Positions 49,442-56,632 of a stretch of 57,755 nucleotides of DNA are shown here, one piece after another. The notes beneath the pieces are model-generated. The model did not search any database and was not told the DNA's origin. It worked only from the letters and a program-made list of their open reading frames with translations. Origin of the DNA: a virus; IMG/VR virus record IMGVR_UViG_3300009183_000110, positions 1-57,755 of that record. One strand, given 5' to 3'. Both the position numbers and the translations under genes were made by a program. How positions within the stretch are numbered: position 1 is the stretch's first letter; every line of letters starts with the position of its first letter.

Positions 49442-49645
49442 ATGACCGAGCCATCTGAATCAGAATTACTAACAGACTTGCAGGCGAGTCTTACGAGCGC
49501 AATTAGATACTACTCTGCAATACAAGACGAGATAATCGCAGGCACATACACGCCACAGAAAGCGTACGAGGACTACGATAATCTGATGTGGAATGAAGGC
49601 AATAACATTATGTCCGTTCTTGCTGAACTTGCTGATAGACAGTAG
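49442..49645 (+). CDS. Hypothetical protein, 67 aa
   Basis: AAAAAGGATTTTTT before ATG (as before 46206), with two minus motif A (49380, 49408). Helical acidic (TDLQASLTSAIRYYSAIQDEIIAG). No family. Confidence 0.6.
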   Translation: MTEPSESELLTDLQASLTSAIRYYSAIQDEIIAGTYTPQKAYEDYDNLMWNEGNNIMSVLAELADRQ

Positions 49646-49647
49646 TC

Positions 49648-50094
49648 ATGGAGATTCTGCTATTCATTCTTGCGCTACTCACAGAGCCGTACACGCTCGC
49701 TCTGTCACTACTACTCATTCTCACTCAACTCGTTACCGTGACGCTCACACAGAGCCGTACAGTGATAGATAAGTCAATCGCTCGCTATCGCTACTGGCGC
49801 ATGGCTCTCTCTACGCCACGCCACACCATGAGAAGTGATGACAAGCCGAGCGTCTGCCACAGTGACAGGCTCACCTCTGTCACGCCAGCAGAGCGCAAGA
49901 TGTGTAGCGCACCGTCAATGACCAAAGTGTTGATTGCGCTCGCCACCAAAAATCCCAAGAGAGCCCCGCTTGATTCTGACTCCTTCGGCTTGATAGGAGC
50001 CCCGCGAAAATCGTCTCGGATTACTCTCGGGTACGCTGCGCCCCCGTTTAATTTTTCGTTTTTTCTGAGATTCATGTTCTCTCCCTCACGTTAG
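49648..50094 (+). CDS. Possible membrane protein, doubtful full length
   Basis: N-terminal hydrophobic segment (ILLFILALLTEPYTLALSLLLILTQL) is plausible, with motif A in frame (TVIDKSIA, 49765), but the frame then overlaps the minus gene 49791-50075 completely. Likely real only at its start, if at all. Confidence 0.35.
   Translation: MEILLFILALLTEPYTLALSLLLILTQLVTVTLTQSRTVIDKSIARYRYWRMALSTPRHTMRSDDKPSVCHSDRLTSVTPAERKMCSAPSMTKVLIALATKNPKRAPLDSDSFGLIGAPRKSSRITLGYAAPPFNFSFFLRFMFSPSR
49791..50075 (-). CDS. Membrane protein, 94 aa
   Basis: GGGAGAG before ATG. Basic N-terminus, then two transmembrane segments (ALLGFLVASAINTLVID, LWQTLGLSSLLMVW). Favoured over the overlapping plus frame. Confidence 0.55.
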   Translation of the reverse strand: MNLRKNEKLNGGAAYPRVIRDDFRGAPIKPKESESSGALLGFLVASAINTLVIDGALHILRSAGVTEVSLSLWQTLGLSSLLMVWRGVERAMRQ

Positions 50095-50123
50095 TGAATG
50101 ACGGTGGTGGATGACTTTTATTA

Positions 50124-50498
50124 TTAATCGATTTTAAGTTTCTTAACTATTTGATGAACCCGCTGCCGAGACAAATCAAACTCATCGGCGATTTCCCGAA
50201 GGGACTTTCCCTCGATACGCATTTCTTTAATAATTTCATTTCTTTTGATGTCCGTCGCAGGACCCGGCTGAAATGGACCCCACTGCCAGCCAGCAATTTC
50301 TTGCATTTTTGAAACACGTTCTGGATGGAGTTGATTTTTACGATATCTCTGACGAATATATCCGGACCATGCCCCTAGGGAAATATCATTTTCTTGAAAT
50401 TTTTCGATATGAATTGCCGGAATTCGAGAATCCCCTTCTCGGGAAATGTACTGCTCGAGAGCTCCTGTATAAATATTGAATTTTGTGAGGTTATCCAT
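50124..50498 (-). CDS. Helicase-associated-domain and HTH protein, 124 aa
   Basis: ATG chosen for AGGA upstream. GAWSGYIRQRYRKNQLHPERVSKMQEIAGWQW is a helicase-associated (HA) domain; SLREIADEFDLSRQRVHQIVKKL is a sigma4/HTH-like end. Upstream is a LexA-type palindrome (50514). Probably a DNA-binding regulator, SOS-controlled (inference); candidate reader of motif A. Confidence 0.75.
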   Translation of the reverse strand: MDNLTKFNIYTGALEQYISREGDSRIPAIHIEKFQENDISLGAWSGYIRQRYRKNQLHPERVSKMQEIAGWQWGPFQPGPATDIKRNEIIKEMRIEGKSLREIADEFDLSRQRVHQIVKKLKID

Positions 50499-50513
50499 GA
50501 ACACATCCTAGTA

Positions 50514-50527
50514 CGAACATATGTTCG
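50514..50527. promoter_or_regulatory. LexA-type SOS box
   Basis: CGAACATATGTTCG, a perfect 14-bp palindrome matching the actinobacterial SOS core GAAC-N4-GTTC. It lies 16 bp upstream of the HA/HTH gene and 53 bp before the divergent promoter. Confidence 0.75.
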
Positions 50528-50579
50528 CTGTAAAGAAATGTCACCTTAATCATTTATCCAAAGTTATTTATTAGTGGGG

Positions 50580-50608
50580 TTGACAAAAGCTGCGGTGGCG
50601 GATAGATT
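50580..50608 (+). promoter_or_regulatory. TTGACA-17-TAGATT promoter
   Basis: TTGACA (50580-50585), 17 bp, TAGATT (50603-50608). Precedes AATGAGGAG and ATG at 50634. Confidence 0.75.
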
Positions 50609-50633
50609 TATTACATAACGAATGAGGAGTCTC

Positions 50634-50846
50634 ATGAAAGCTGGCAGAATCAGTAGTGTCAAGAAATCCACCGAACGTACCTCTAGTCGAGACCCCTCCT
50701 ACTTCGTAACCGTCAGTGTGGAAACTGGGGCTCAACAATACGAAGACCTCAGGCTGGAATTCGACTCCGCTGCCGAGCAAGAAAAAACGTTTAAATATTG
50801 GGGGGCTCTTTACGAGCTCAGCCAGAACATGCAAGAAAAAGGATAA
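50634..50846 (+). CDS. Hypothetical protein, 70 aa
   Basis: GAGGAG before ATG. Basic N-terminus, beta-rich middle (SYFVTVSVETGAQQYEDLRLEF). Followed by 50849 after 2 bases. Confidence 0.65.
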   Translation: MKAGRISSVKKSTERTSSRDPSYFVTVSVETGAQQYEDLRLEFDSAAEQEKTFKYWGALYELSQNMQEKG

Positions 50847-50848
50847 AT

Positions 50849-51115
50849 ATGAGCGACCTCGACCCGTACGTGTTCACCGCACTTCCTTTTGACCCAATGT
50901 CTCTTGTAGAAGAAGCTCGTGAGAGTCTTATTCTTGAGCAGCTTGATATTGAAAATTCGACAAATATTCGAGAGTTTCTCCTGGAAGCTGAAGAAGAGAC
51001 CTTGAATTTAGTGACAAATTTATGCATGAACGACCCAAGGCTTTGGGAAATTTACTGGTCAGTCATTTATGAAGCTGCAGTAGACGCTATAAAAATCTCA
51101 AATCTTAAAAAGTAA
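50849..51115 (+). CDS. Acidic helical protein, 88 aa
   Basis: AAAGGATAA before ATG. Glu/Leu-rich helices; no family. Terminator-like ACGTAGC/GCTGCGT hairpin and a 7A-TCG-7T palindrome follow (51121-51163). Confidence 0.6.
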   Translation: MSDLDPYVFTALPFDPMSLVEEARESLILEQLDIENSTNIREFLLEAEEETLNLVTNLCMNDPRLWEIYWSVIYEAAVDAIKISNLKK

Positions 51116-51193
51116 CGCGCTACGTAGCAGCCGCTGCGTGCCTAAAAAAATCGTTTTTTTAAACATAACTATCGGGCCCTTAGAAAGGTAACC

Positions 51194-51676
51194 ATGGAAG
51201 AAAAGCAAAATAGTAAATGGAATGCCATCGACAAACTAAATGTCCCTGGAGCTCGAGACGATAATGCTGAATTATTGAAAATTTTGACAGATGCATCTAT
51301 GGATGTGGATGTTGCTCATGAAGTAATTTCCCAGCTCAGAGAGGCCTCTGGGGAAAAGCATAATATTATCTTTATTTTCACGGAGGGGGACTACGTCGTG
51401 ACGGCCATACACGTTCCCCAAAAATCAATAAATGGAGAAACTGGACCAGTTCTGCTGCGAGGGGCAACAGACAAAAGCATCATCGCAGCTTTTTCTAAAG
51501 AATATATACAATCAGAGATATCAAATGTCGATTCGATAGAAGAGGGAGCGGGGCTCACTGGTATCGCGGACGCAGCATGGTTGGCGAAGTTGGAAAAGAT
51601 GGCACTCGCCGTTAAGGTAGAGATGGACACGAACCCGCCCGAAAAGTGGGAAGACTTACTTAGTGGGGGTAATTAG
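51194..51676 (+). CDS. Hypothetical protein, 160 aa
   Basis: AGAAAGGTAACC before ATG. Alpha/beta (NIIFIFTEGDYVVTAIHVPQKS, helical end). Its TAG abuts the next ATG, part of motif C. Confidence 0.65.
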   Translation: MEEKQNSKWNAIDKLNVPGARDDNAELLKILTDASMDVDVAHEVISQLREASGEKHNIIFIFTEGDYVVTAIHVPQKSINGETGPVLLRGATDKSIIAAFSKEYIQSEISNVDSIEEGAGLTGIADAAWLAKLEKMALAVKVEMDTNPPEKWEDLLSGGN

Positions 51677-52354
51677 ATGTTGACGGTGGTGGATGAACTG
51701 AATCCTGGTCAGCCAGAACGTTGGCAAGATGCTGCCAAAATCTGTGTTTCTCAAATATTCGACTTAATAGATAAGTCCCTCGACCAAATGAACTCCCAAC
51801 CGCACGTAGCTCGAGTTGACAGTTCAAAAAATCAAGAAATTGACCCATGCCTGGAAGCTGTTCTGGAAGGCCTTCATCGCCTGGATGTTCAGTTTGAAGG
51901 AATGGTGAATAATTCTAAATGTTTTGACTCAGACCAGATGTATTGGACAGAAGAGTGGAAAATCCTTGGCATCACCGCGGCAGCGGCGGGGATAAAAAAT
52001 GGAGAATTATTGCCATTACTGGGAGCTCCAGGGCCACTGGATAATCATCCAGAATTTGAAAAAATTGACAATCCCGCAGCGGCCGGCGAATTTGACTCCT
52101 GGATGATTCGCGAGCAAATTACAGAAACCTTGATTCGTAAGCAAATGGATTACGGGCATAACAACATCGCACGCTTTGGAAGAATCGGATTAATTATCAG
52201 GACTCATGACAAGCTAGCGCGCTTGAGGAATTTACATCTCTCAAGCAACAACCCCCAGAACGAAGCACTTACTGACACGTATGTCGATATCATTGGTTAC
52301 TCAGCCATCGGTATGATGTGGGAGCGCGGCTGGTTTTTATTGGATATCAAGTGA
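51677..52354 (+). CDS. DUF1599/nucleotide-modification-like protein, 225 aa
   Basis: C-terminal half (RKQMDYGHNNIARFGRIGLI...HDKLARLRNLH, LTDTYVDIIGYSAIGMMWERGW) matches the DUF1599 all-alpha pyrophosphatase-like fold of phages. N-terminal MLTVVDELN is read from motif C, and motif A lies in frame (FDLIDKSLDQ, 51767). Role in nucleotide metabolism is family inference. Confidence 0.75.
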   Translation: MLTVVDELNPGQPERWQDAAKICVSQIFDLIDKSLDQMNSQPHVARVDSSKNQEIDPCLEAVLEGLHRLDVQFEGMVNNSKCFDSDQMYWTEEWKILGITAAAAGIKNGELLPLLGAPGPLDNHPEFEKIDNPAAAGEFDSWMIREQITETLIRKQMDYGHNNIARFGRIGLIIRTHDKLARLRNLHLSSNNPQNEALTDTYVDIIGYSAIGMMWERGWFLLDIK

Positions 52355-52388
52355 GTTTTCTCACGTTAACGAATGACGGTGGTGGATG

Positions 52389-52550
52389 ATGCAAGACATT
52401 AGTCAACTAGGACCAAAGCGCGCAGCGATTGCTCGTGCCTTAACTCAAAAGGGAATCCCAATCTGGGAAGGAATCCCGCAGCACGTAATCGAAGAGCTCG
52501 AGCGCGCCGGCTACAAAATTAAGAAAAAAAAGAAAAAGAAACTTCACTAA
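52389..52550 (+). CDS. Small basic protein, 53 aa
   Basis: ATG lies in motif C, whose GGTGG acts as Shine-Dalgarno. QLGPKRAAIARALTQKGIPIWEG and a Lys-rich tail (KIKKKKKKKLH). Possibly DNA-binding. Confidence 0.6.
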   Translation: MQDISQLGPKRAAIARALTQKGIPIWEGIPQHVIEELERAGYKIKKKKKKKLH

Positions 52551-52619
52551 ATTCTTGTAGACTTTAGATAAATTTAAACGCGCACGCGTTATACGTGCAT
52601 CAATTAGAAAGGGTCCGCT

Positions 52620-52859
52620 ATGACTATTAAACAATTAGCAGAAGACTGGTGGGAATGCACATGCGGCAACCGCCCAGACAGTGACGGGTTCTACCCATGT
52701 ACAAAAGATGGAGAACTAGTAGAGCCAACACCCAAGGACTGGGACGACTACTACCTATGTTATCTATGCGGGGACATCGTCCATTATGAAACCTTCGAAA
52801 TTGCTGGCCGCGCAGCTCCAGAAATCATGAAGAAAAACGAAGAATTCTTCAAACGATGA
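52620..52859 (+). CDS. Zinc-ribbon protein, 79 aa
   Basis: GAAAGGGT before ATG. CTCGNRPD...YPCTKDG...LCYLCGD: Cys ligands for zinc. ATGA overlap with next. Confidence 0.7.
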   Translation: MTIKQLAEDWWECTCGNRPDSDGFYPCTKDGELVEPTPKDWDDYYLCYLCGDIVHYETFEIAGRAAPEIMKKNEEFFKR

Positions 52860-53095
52860 GCACGTACCGCGACGGTCTCCCAGATATTGTTGGAATTTCA
52901 TTTAATTTGCATTATTCCGCGGCGGAAGCTCGAGCTGAGCTAGCTGCGGCCGGCGAAGAAATTACAAAAAATGCGATTATTGACAAGATGCTGGGTTGGG
53001 CCCAGATTGATATTGCAAAAAATGACGTTTTAATTCTGTTTACCGACCCGCTAACTGGGGATGAAGTACACTTCCCTCAAGATTCTCAATTTTAG
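52856..53095 (+). CDS. Hypothetical protein, 79 aa
   Basis: Overlaps previous by 4 bases. Helical Ala-rich middle, beta end (DVLILFTDPLTGDEVHFP). No family. Confidence 0.65.
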   Translation: MSTYRDGLPDIVGISFNLHYSAAEARAELAAAGEEITKNAIIDKMLGWAQIDIAKNDVLILFTDPLTGDEVHFPQDSQF

Positions 53096-53103
53096 GAGAA
53101 AAA

Positions 53104-53460
53104 ATGAAACAATTCACTATTACAGCTGCGGCCATCGCTGCGCTAATTATTTGGTTTTTTGACTCAAAATCTGTCGAACGTCGTAGGACCCAGAAGAAGT
53201 ACTCAAAAGAATTCAATAAATATGTTGAGGCCCAGACGTCTCTGGTAGACGAAGAGCTTCAAGAGATGTTGAATCATGAGTACGGTCACAAGCATATGGA
53301 CAAAGACCTCAGGTCAACCCTCAGTGTACAAATGATGGGCAACCCCAATTGGTCGTACTTCGATAAAGAATCCATGGGCAAGGCAGCATTCCGCCGCGCC
53401 AAGGAAATAAAAGACAAAAAGAACAGACCGTTCTGGCCTGACTGGGACGTCTACGAGTAG
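53104..53460 (+). CDS. Membrane-anchored hypothetical protein, 118 aa
   Basis: AGGAG before ATG. N-terminal membrane segment (ITAAAIAALIIWFF) then a basic soluble part with NHEYGHKHMDKDL. HEYGH is HExxH-like, so a metallopeptidase is possible but the remaining ligand is not obvious. Confidence 0.6.
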   Translation: MKQFTITAAAIAALIIWFFDSKSVERRRTQKKYSKEFNKYVEAQTSLVDEELQEMLNHEYGHKHMDKDLRSTLSVQMMGNPNWSYFDKESMGKAAFRRAKEIKDKKNRPFWPDWDVYE

Positions 53461-54018
53461 AGATGGGAAACCCCGGAGGAGTTTTCCGGTAAGCCACCTA
53501 CCAACGTTCCAGAAAACTCAACTCCAGGGTCCTACTTCCATAGGAGGTCGAAAGGGGTAAACCCTCCCGTAGAAGCCCCGGCCAATTTAGCAGCATAACG
53601 GCTCGAGCGCGCGTCAAGACTTATCCGAACCGTGACACGAACACGTCAACAAAAAATATTTCGCCGGCTTTTAAAAGATTCCTCGCGTTAGGGGTTGACG
53701 GTGGTGGATGATGCTGCTACCATCACCTCCGCAAGTTCAATAGAGCTTGAATGTGATTCACATGACATAGGCATATGTCACTTCTTAGCATCTTTGTACC
53801 ACCCAATCAACTCGGTGGGCATTAGCATGCGTGGGCGCTGGAGCAAATCTAAAGGTTCCCCCCACACCCCCCTCCAAAAGGGAGCGCAGCGACCGTCCTT
53901 CACTAGGCGAAACATCTTCCGTCCACGGAAAAGAAGCCAACGTCAAAACCGTAGCCTTCTCCATCAGGCTTAAGGAGAACTCTGTGTGTAATCACAAATT
54001 AAGGGATAGATTCATAAA
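53461..54018. other. Gap with structured RNA candidate
   Basis: 558 bases. 53473-53575 holds mutually exclusive hairpins (CCGGA/TCCGG and GAGTTTTC/GAAAACTC) with TCCTA/TAGGA. Motif C at 53696. A TTG-started 92-codon frame (53695-53973) follows it but does not look like a folded protein. Confidence 0.45.
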
Positions 54019-54402
54019 ATGGTAGATGATAAAAAAGTAAGAGGTCCCAGCGCTCACAATAGGAGTAAGGGAGACCTAGCCAAAACTGTCTCCAATGTTC
54101 TAATAGAAGAAATCTTTGAGTACTGGAAGGTAGCTATGGGCAAGACCAAACGCCGCGCTGCTCTCGATGTAAACCGCCACAGAGATATCGGGTGGGCAAT
54201 TGCTGTATATGGAGTAGAAGCCTGTAGGGATGCCATAGACGGCTGTGCCAATGACCCGTGGTGGATGGGCCAGAATAATAGGGGCCAGGCCTATAACGAT
54301 GTGTCAGTCATATTCAGAAACGCCGGCAATGTAGAGAAGTTCCTCGAGCTGCATGACAAGCAGAGCGAAACCTCAGCTAAAGACGAATGGATAAACGAAT
54401 GA
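54019..54402 (+). CDS. Replication-associated protein, 127 aa
   Basis: IFEYWKVAMGKTKRRAALDVNRHRDIGWAIAVYGVEACRDAIDGCANDPWWMGQNNRGQAYNDVSVIFRNAGNVEKFLEL matches the C-terminal domain of phage replication initiators. Likely recruits or loads the helicase; N-terminal initiator part is missing. ATGA overlap with the next. Confidence 0.7.
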   Translation: MVDDKKVRGPSAHNRSKGDLAKTVSNVLIEEIFEYWKVAMGKTKRRAALDVNRHRDIGWAIAVYGVEACRDAIDGCANDPWWMGQNNRGQAYNDVSVIFRNAGNVEKFLELHDKQSETSAKDEWINE

Positions 54403-54878
54403 CCAAAGAAGAGCTGTGCTCACTAGTGGACCAGGCCTACATGACCTTTAATGTCCCTCTCCCTGTAGGACCCGCACCAACTAAGTTGCTTTATGCATCT
54501 TGGTTCGACTTGTTGCACGATTTGGATTACAAGGATGCGAAGGCAGCATTCCTTACTCTGGCTGTAGAAGCGCAGTTCCTCCCCCGCCCAGGAGAGATAC
54601 GCCGCACCGCAATAAATAGGGTCACAAAAATGACCCAATTCGAAGACCCCCTTTCTGCTTGGGGTACTTGGATTACCATACAAAAAGACGTCAACTCAGG
54701 TATGGCTCCTTCTATTGGGGTATCAGAAGCACTGAAAGAAACTGTCAAACAATTAGGGGATGCTGCAATCGGCATGCACACCAACTCAGACAGGGAAGCC
54801 TTCTGCCGGACCTACACTAGGATAGTGTCAGAGATGGATATCGCAAGATATGCGGTCCCTCTAATAGAGGAACAATAG
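54399..54878 (+). CDS. Helicase-loader-like protein, 159 aa
   Basis: ATGA overlap favours this ATG; ATG at 54387 is an alternative. YASWFDLLHDLDYKDAKAAFLTLAVEAQFLPRPGEIRRTA matches the G39P/loader-type N-terminal fold of phage. Works with the adjacent replication protein (inference). Confidence 0.65.
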   Translation: MTKEELCSLVDQAYMTFNVPLPVGPAPTKLLYASWFDLLHDLDYKDAKAAFLTLAVEAQFLPRPGEIRRTAINRVTKMTQFEDPLSAWGTWITIQKDVNSGMAPSIGVSEALKETVKQLGDAAIGMHTNSDREAFCRTYTRIVSEMDIARYAVPLIEEQ

Positions 54879-54902
54879 TTCCCAACAATAGTGAGGTTAT
54901 TA

Positions 54903-55046
54903 ATGTTACCCTTTTTAAAAGTCCTAATTTTATTTTGTTCTAGTGCCCTCATCTGGTCGACAATGTACTCCAGTCAGAAGTTCGCAACAAAGCTAATAAC
55001 CGTATTGCTTATCGTTGTTGCAATCAGGACGTTCGTATTGCAGTAA
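54903..55046 (+). CDS. Micro membrane protein, 47 aa
   Basis: ATG after AGTGAGG. Two hydrophobic segments (LPFLKVLILFCSSALIW, LITVLLIVVAI). No family. Confidence 0.5.
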   Translation: MLPFLKVLILFCSSALIWSTMYSSQKFATKLITVLLIVVAIRTFVLQ

Positions 55047-55056
55047 ATTCTCTTGC

Positions 55057-55224
55057 ATGAAGAGAAATCCTGGCCGTCCAGTAACCATTCCTACTAAACC
55101 AGTAGTAACACTCACGCTGCGCGTTACAAAAGAGTTTAAAGAAAAGCTCATAAACCAATCATCTGCTGTAGACCTGACGCTCACCGCTTACTTGCAATCA
55201 TTGGTAGAACGCGATGGGGCGTAA
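55057..55224 (+). CDS. Ribbon-helix-helix protein, 55 aa
   Basis: ATG with no strong Shine-Dalgarno. PVVTLTLRVTKEFKEKLINQSSAVDLTLTAYLQSLVERD is RHH-like. Overlaps the next by 11 bases, which is also RHH-like. Confidence 0.65.
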   Translation: MKRNPGRPVTIPTKPVVTLTLRVTKEFKEKLINQSSAVDLTLTAYLQSLVERDGA

Positions 55225-55558
55225 GTCTGAAAAGACTAAATTCCCCGATAGGTACGTCACTATACAAATACGCCTAAAAGGCAAACAAAAAAATGAGATA
55301 GTTGACTATGCGCGCGCAAAGGGCTACTCAGTAAACGAAGTAGTGCTGTATGCCGTGTGGCAATTCATTCAGAACGAGAAGGGAATACCGGACGCCGGCA
55401 CCCCACAGTTCTCAATACCAACAGTCGAAGAGACAGTTCTTGCCTACATCAGGGGCGAACAGATACTAAAACCCTGCGGACAAAAAGAATGCGTCCAAAA
55501 ATTAACACTATTAAATGAAATGCAATACTGTACGACCTGTAATTTGAGGATTTTGTAG
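55214..55558 (+). CDS. RHH-like protein with C-terminal zinc-like motif, 114 aa
   Basis: RYVTIQIRLKGKQKNEIVDYARAKGYSVNEVVLYAVWQFI is RHH-like; the end has CGQKEC and CTTCN. Possibly a regulator with 55057. Confidence 0.6.
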   Translation: MGRKSEKTKFPDRYVTIQIRLKGKQKNEIVDYARAKGYSVNEVVLYAVWQFIQNEKGIPDAGTPQFSIPTVEETVLAYIRGEQILKPCGQKECVQKLTLLNEMQYCTTCNLRIL

Positions 55559-55772
55559 TTAATACTGACAAATTTTCTCAAAAAAGAAAAAAAGAGCAAA
55601 TTCGCAAGCTTCCGGAGGTTTTTTGCGTTTATTCCTTTTGCGGGTGGAAAGCTATACGGGTGTTGCTTTTGTTTATGGCCGGCGATAAAGTTTCTTTTGC
55701 TGGGTCGGTGGATGCTCAAACCACACAAAAAGGCGCGATTGCTAACGGACTTCCGGCCCAGCCCTTTCTCTT

Positions 55773-55835
55773 CTAGTAGGAACTCCACCATAGGATGAAA
55801 GCGTAAATAATTCCCAGCATGATAAAAGTGACCAT
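55773..55835 (-). CDS. Micro membrane protein, 20 aa
   Basis: ATG 4 bases after the WhiB stop. One transmembrane helix (VTFIMLGIIYAFILWW). Very short; plausible only because of its position. Confidence 0.4.
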   Translation of the reverse strand: MVTFIMLGIIYAFILWWSSY

Positions 55836-55838
55836 AAG

Positions 55839-56189
55839 TTAGTTACCCCACATTTGTGCGAGTGTTGGGCGTATTGGTTTTATCTTGCGCCTTCTTTGTT
55901 CTGCGGCTAGTTGTCTTGATGTGAGTCCTGCCCATACTCCGTGCATATCAGCTGGCGGGAACTCTAGTGCGTACTCCAAACAGTTATCTATCACTGGGCA
56001 TGTTCTGCACAATGCTCTCGCCTGAGCGATATAAGTAATGTCCTTATGTTGTTTGGGGAACATTAGTTCGGTCTTTCCTTTACAGGCTGCCATTCCAAAC
56101 CAAGCTTTTTTAGGTATAGCTAGACTTTCTACAGGTAAGGTATTTTTATTGGGTAATTTTTGTTGGGTCTTTTTGTTGTCTGATTCCAC
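55839..56189 (-). CDS. WhiB-family regulator
   Basis: 116 residues. AACKG, CRTCPVIDNCLEYAL: the four Cys (C...CxxCxxxxxC) for a [4Fe-4S] cluster. GVWAGLTSRQLA is the conserved turn, followed by a basic tail RRRKIKPIRP. WhiB proteins are actinobacteria-specific and common in actinophages; act with sigma region 4. Confidence 0.92.
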   Translation of the reverse strand: MESDNKKTQQKLPNKNTLPVESLAIPKKAWFGMAACKGKTELMFPKQHKDITYIAQARALCRTCPVIDNCLEYALEFPPADMHGVWAGLTSRQLAAEQRRRKIKPIRPTLAQMWGN

Positions 56190-56266
56190 TATGTGTCCTT
56201 GTGTAAAAGCTTATTTTTAAGTACTACACAATTATTAGTACACTCGTACTCACAGGGGGGTGTTAA

Positions 56267-56404
56267 GTGGATTCTGTGACAATGCCCGCAGAGCAGAAAA
56301 AGGGTAGGTGTTTCTACTACTCCCTAGAGTTTGTTTACTCCTACATAGAAGAGTTAGACACCTATGGTGATTACACGGACTTTTCTTACACGTGGATGGG
56401 TTAA
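56267..56404 (+). CDS. Small hypothetical protein, 45 aa
   Basis: GTG 7 bases after GGGGGG. Tyr-rich (CFYYSLEFVYSYIEELDTYGDYTDFSYTW). No family. Confidence 0.5.
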   Translation: MDSVTMPAEQKKGRCFYYSLEFVYSYIEELDTYGDYTDFSYTWMG

Positions 56405-56464
56405 AAAGGCGTTTCTTTATCTATCTACCCAGATATGGAGATAGTTGAGTCAAAGGTCGTGGGA

Positions 56465-56602
56465 TTATTCCCAGCGGTATCCTTCTCGTATTTTCCTGAA
56501 GTGCTCACGCATGGAGCGAATTAGGACAATCAAGCCAATAACGATAGGCAAGGAGATGATGAAGGATGCTGTTGCGGCTAGTTTTTGGCTTTTTGTTGGC
56601 AT
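56465..56602 (-). CDS. Small membrane protein, 45 aa
   Basis: Transmembrane helix (ASFIISLPIVIGLIVLI) with basic ends. Lies 30 bases after the Ntn hydrolase stop. No family. Confidence 0.55.
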   Translation of the reverse strand: MPTKSQKLAATASFIISLPIVIGLIVLIRSMREHFRKIREGYRWE

Positions 56603-56632
56603 GAGTTAATTATATATCCTGTGATGACTTAT

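Larger units (their letters stand above)
38585..53711 (+). repeat. Motif C, TGACGGTGGTGGATGA, 7 copies
   Basis: Starts at 38585 (ends GGAAG), 41976, 43796, 50099, 51681, 52374, 53696; six are preceded by GTTAG or GTTAA within about 10 bp. All on the plus strand. Confidence 0.85.

Noticed and set aside
53695-53973. 92-codon frame starting in motif C
   Set aside because: TTG start, Pro/Arg-rich C-terminus, no family; more likely read-through of the repeat.
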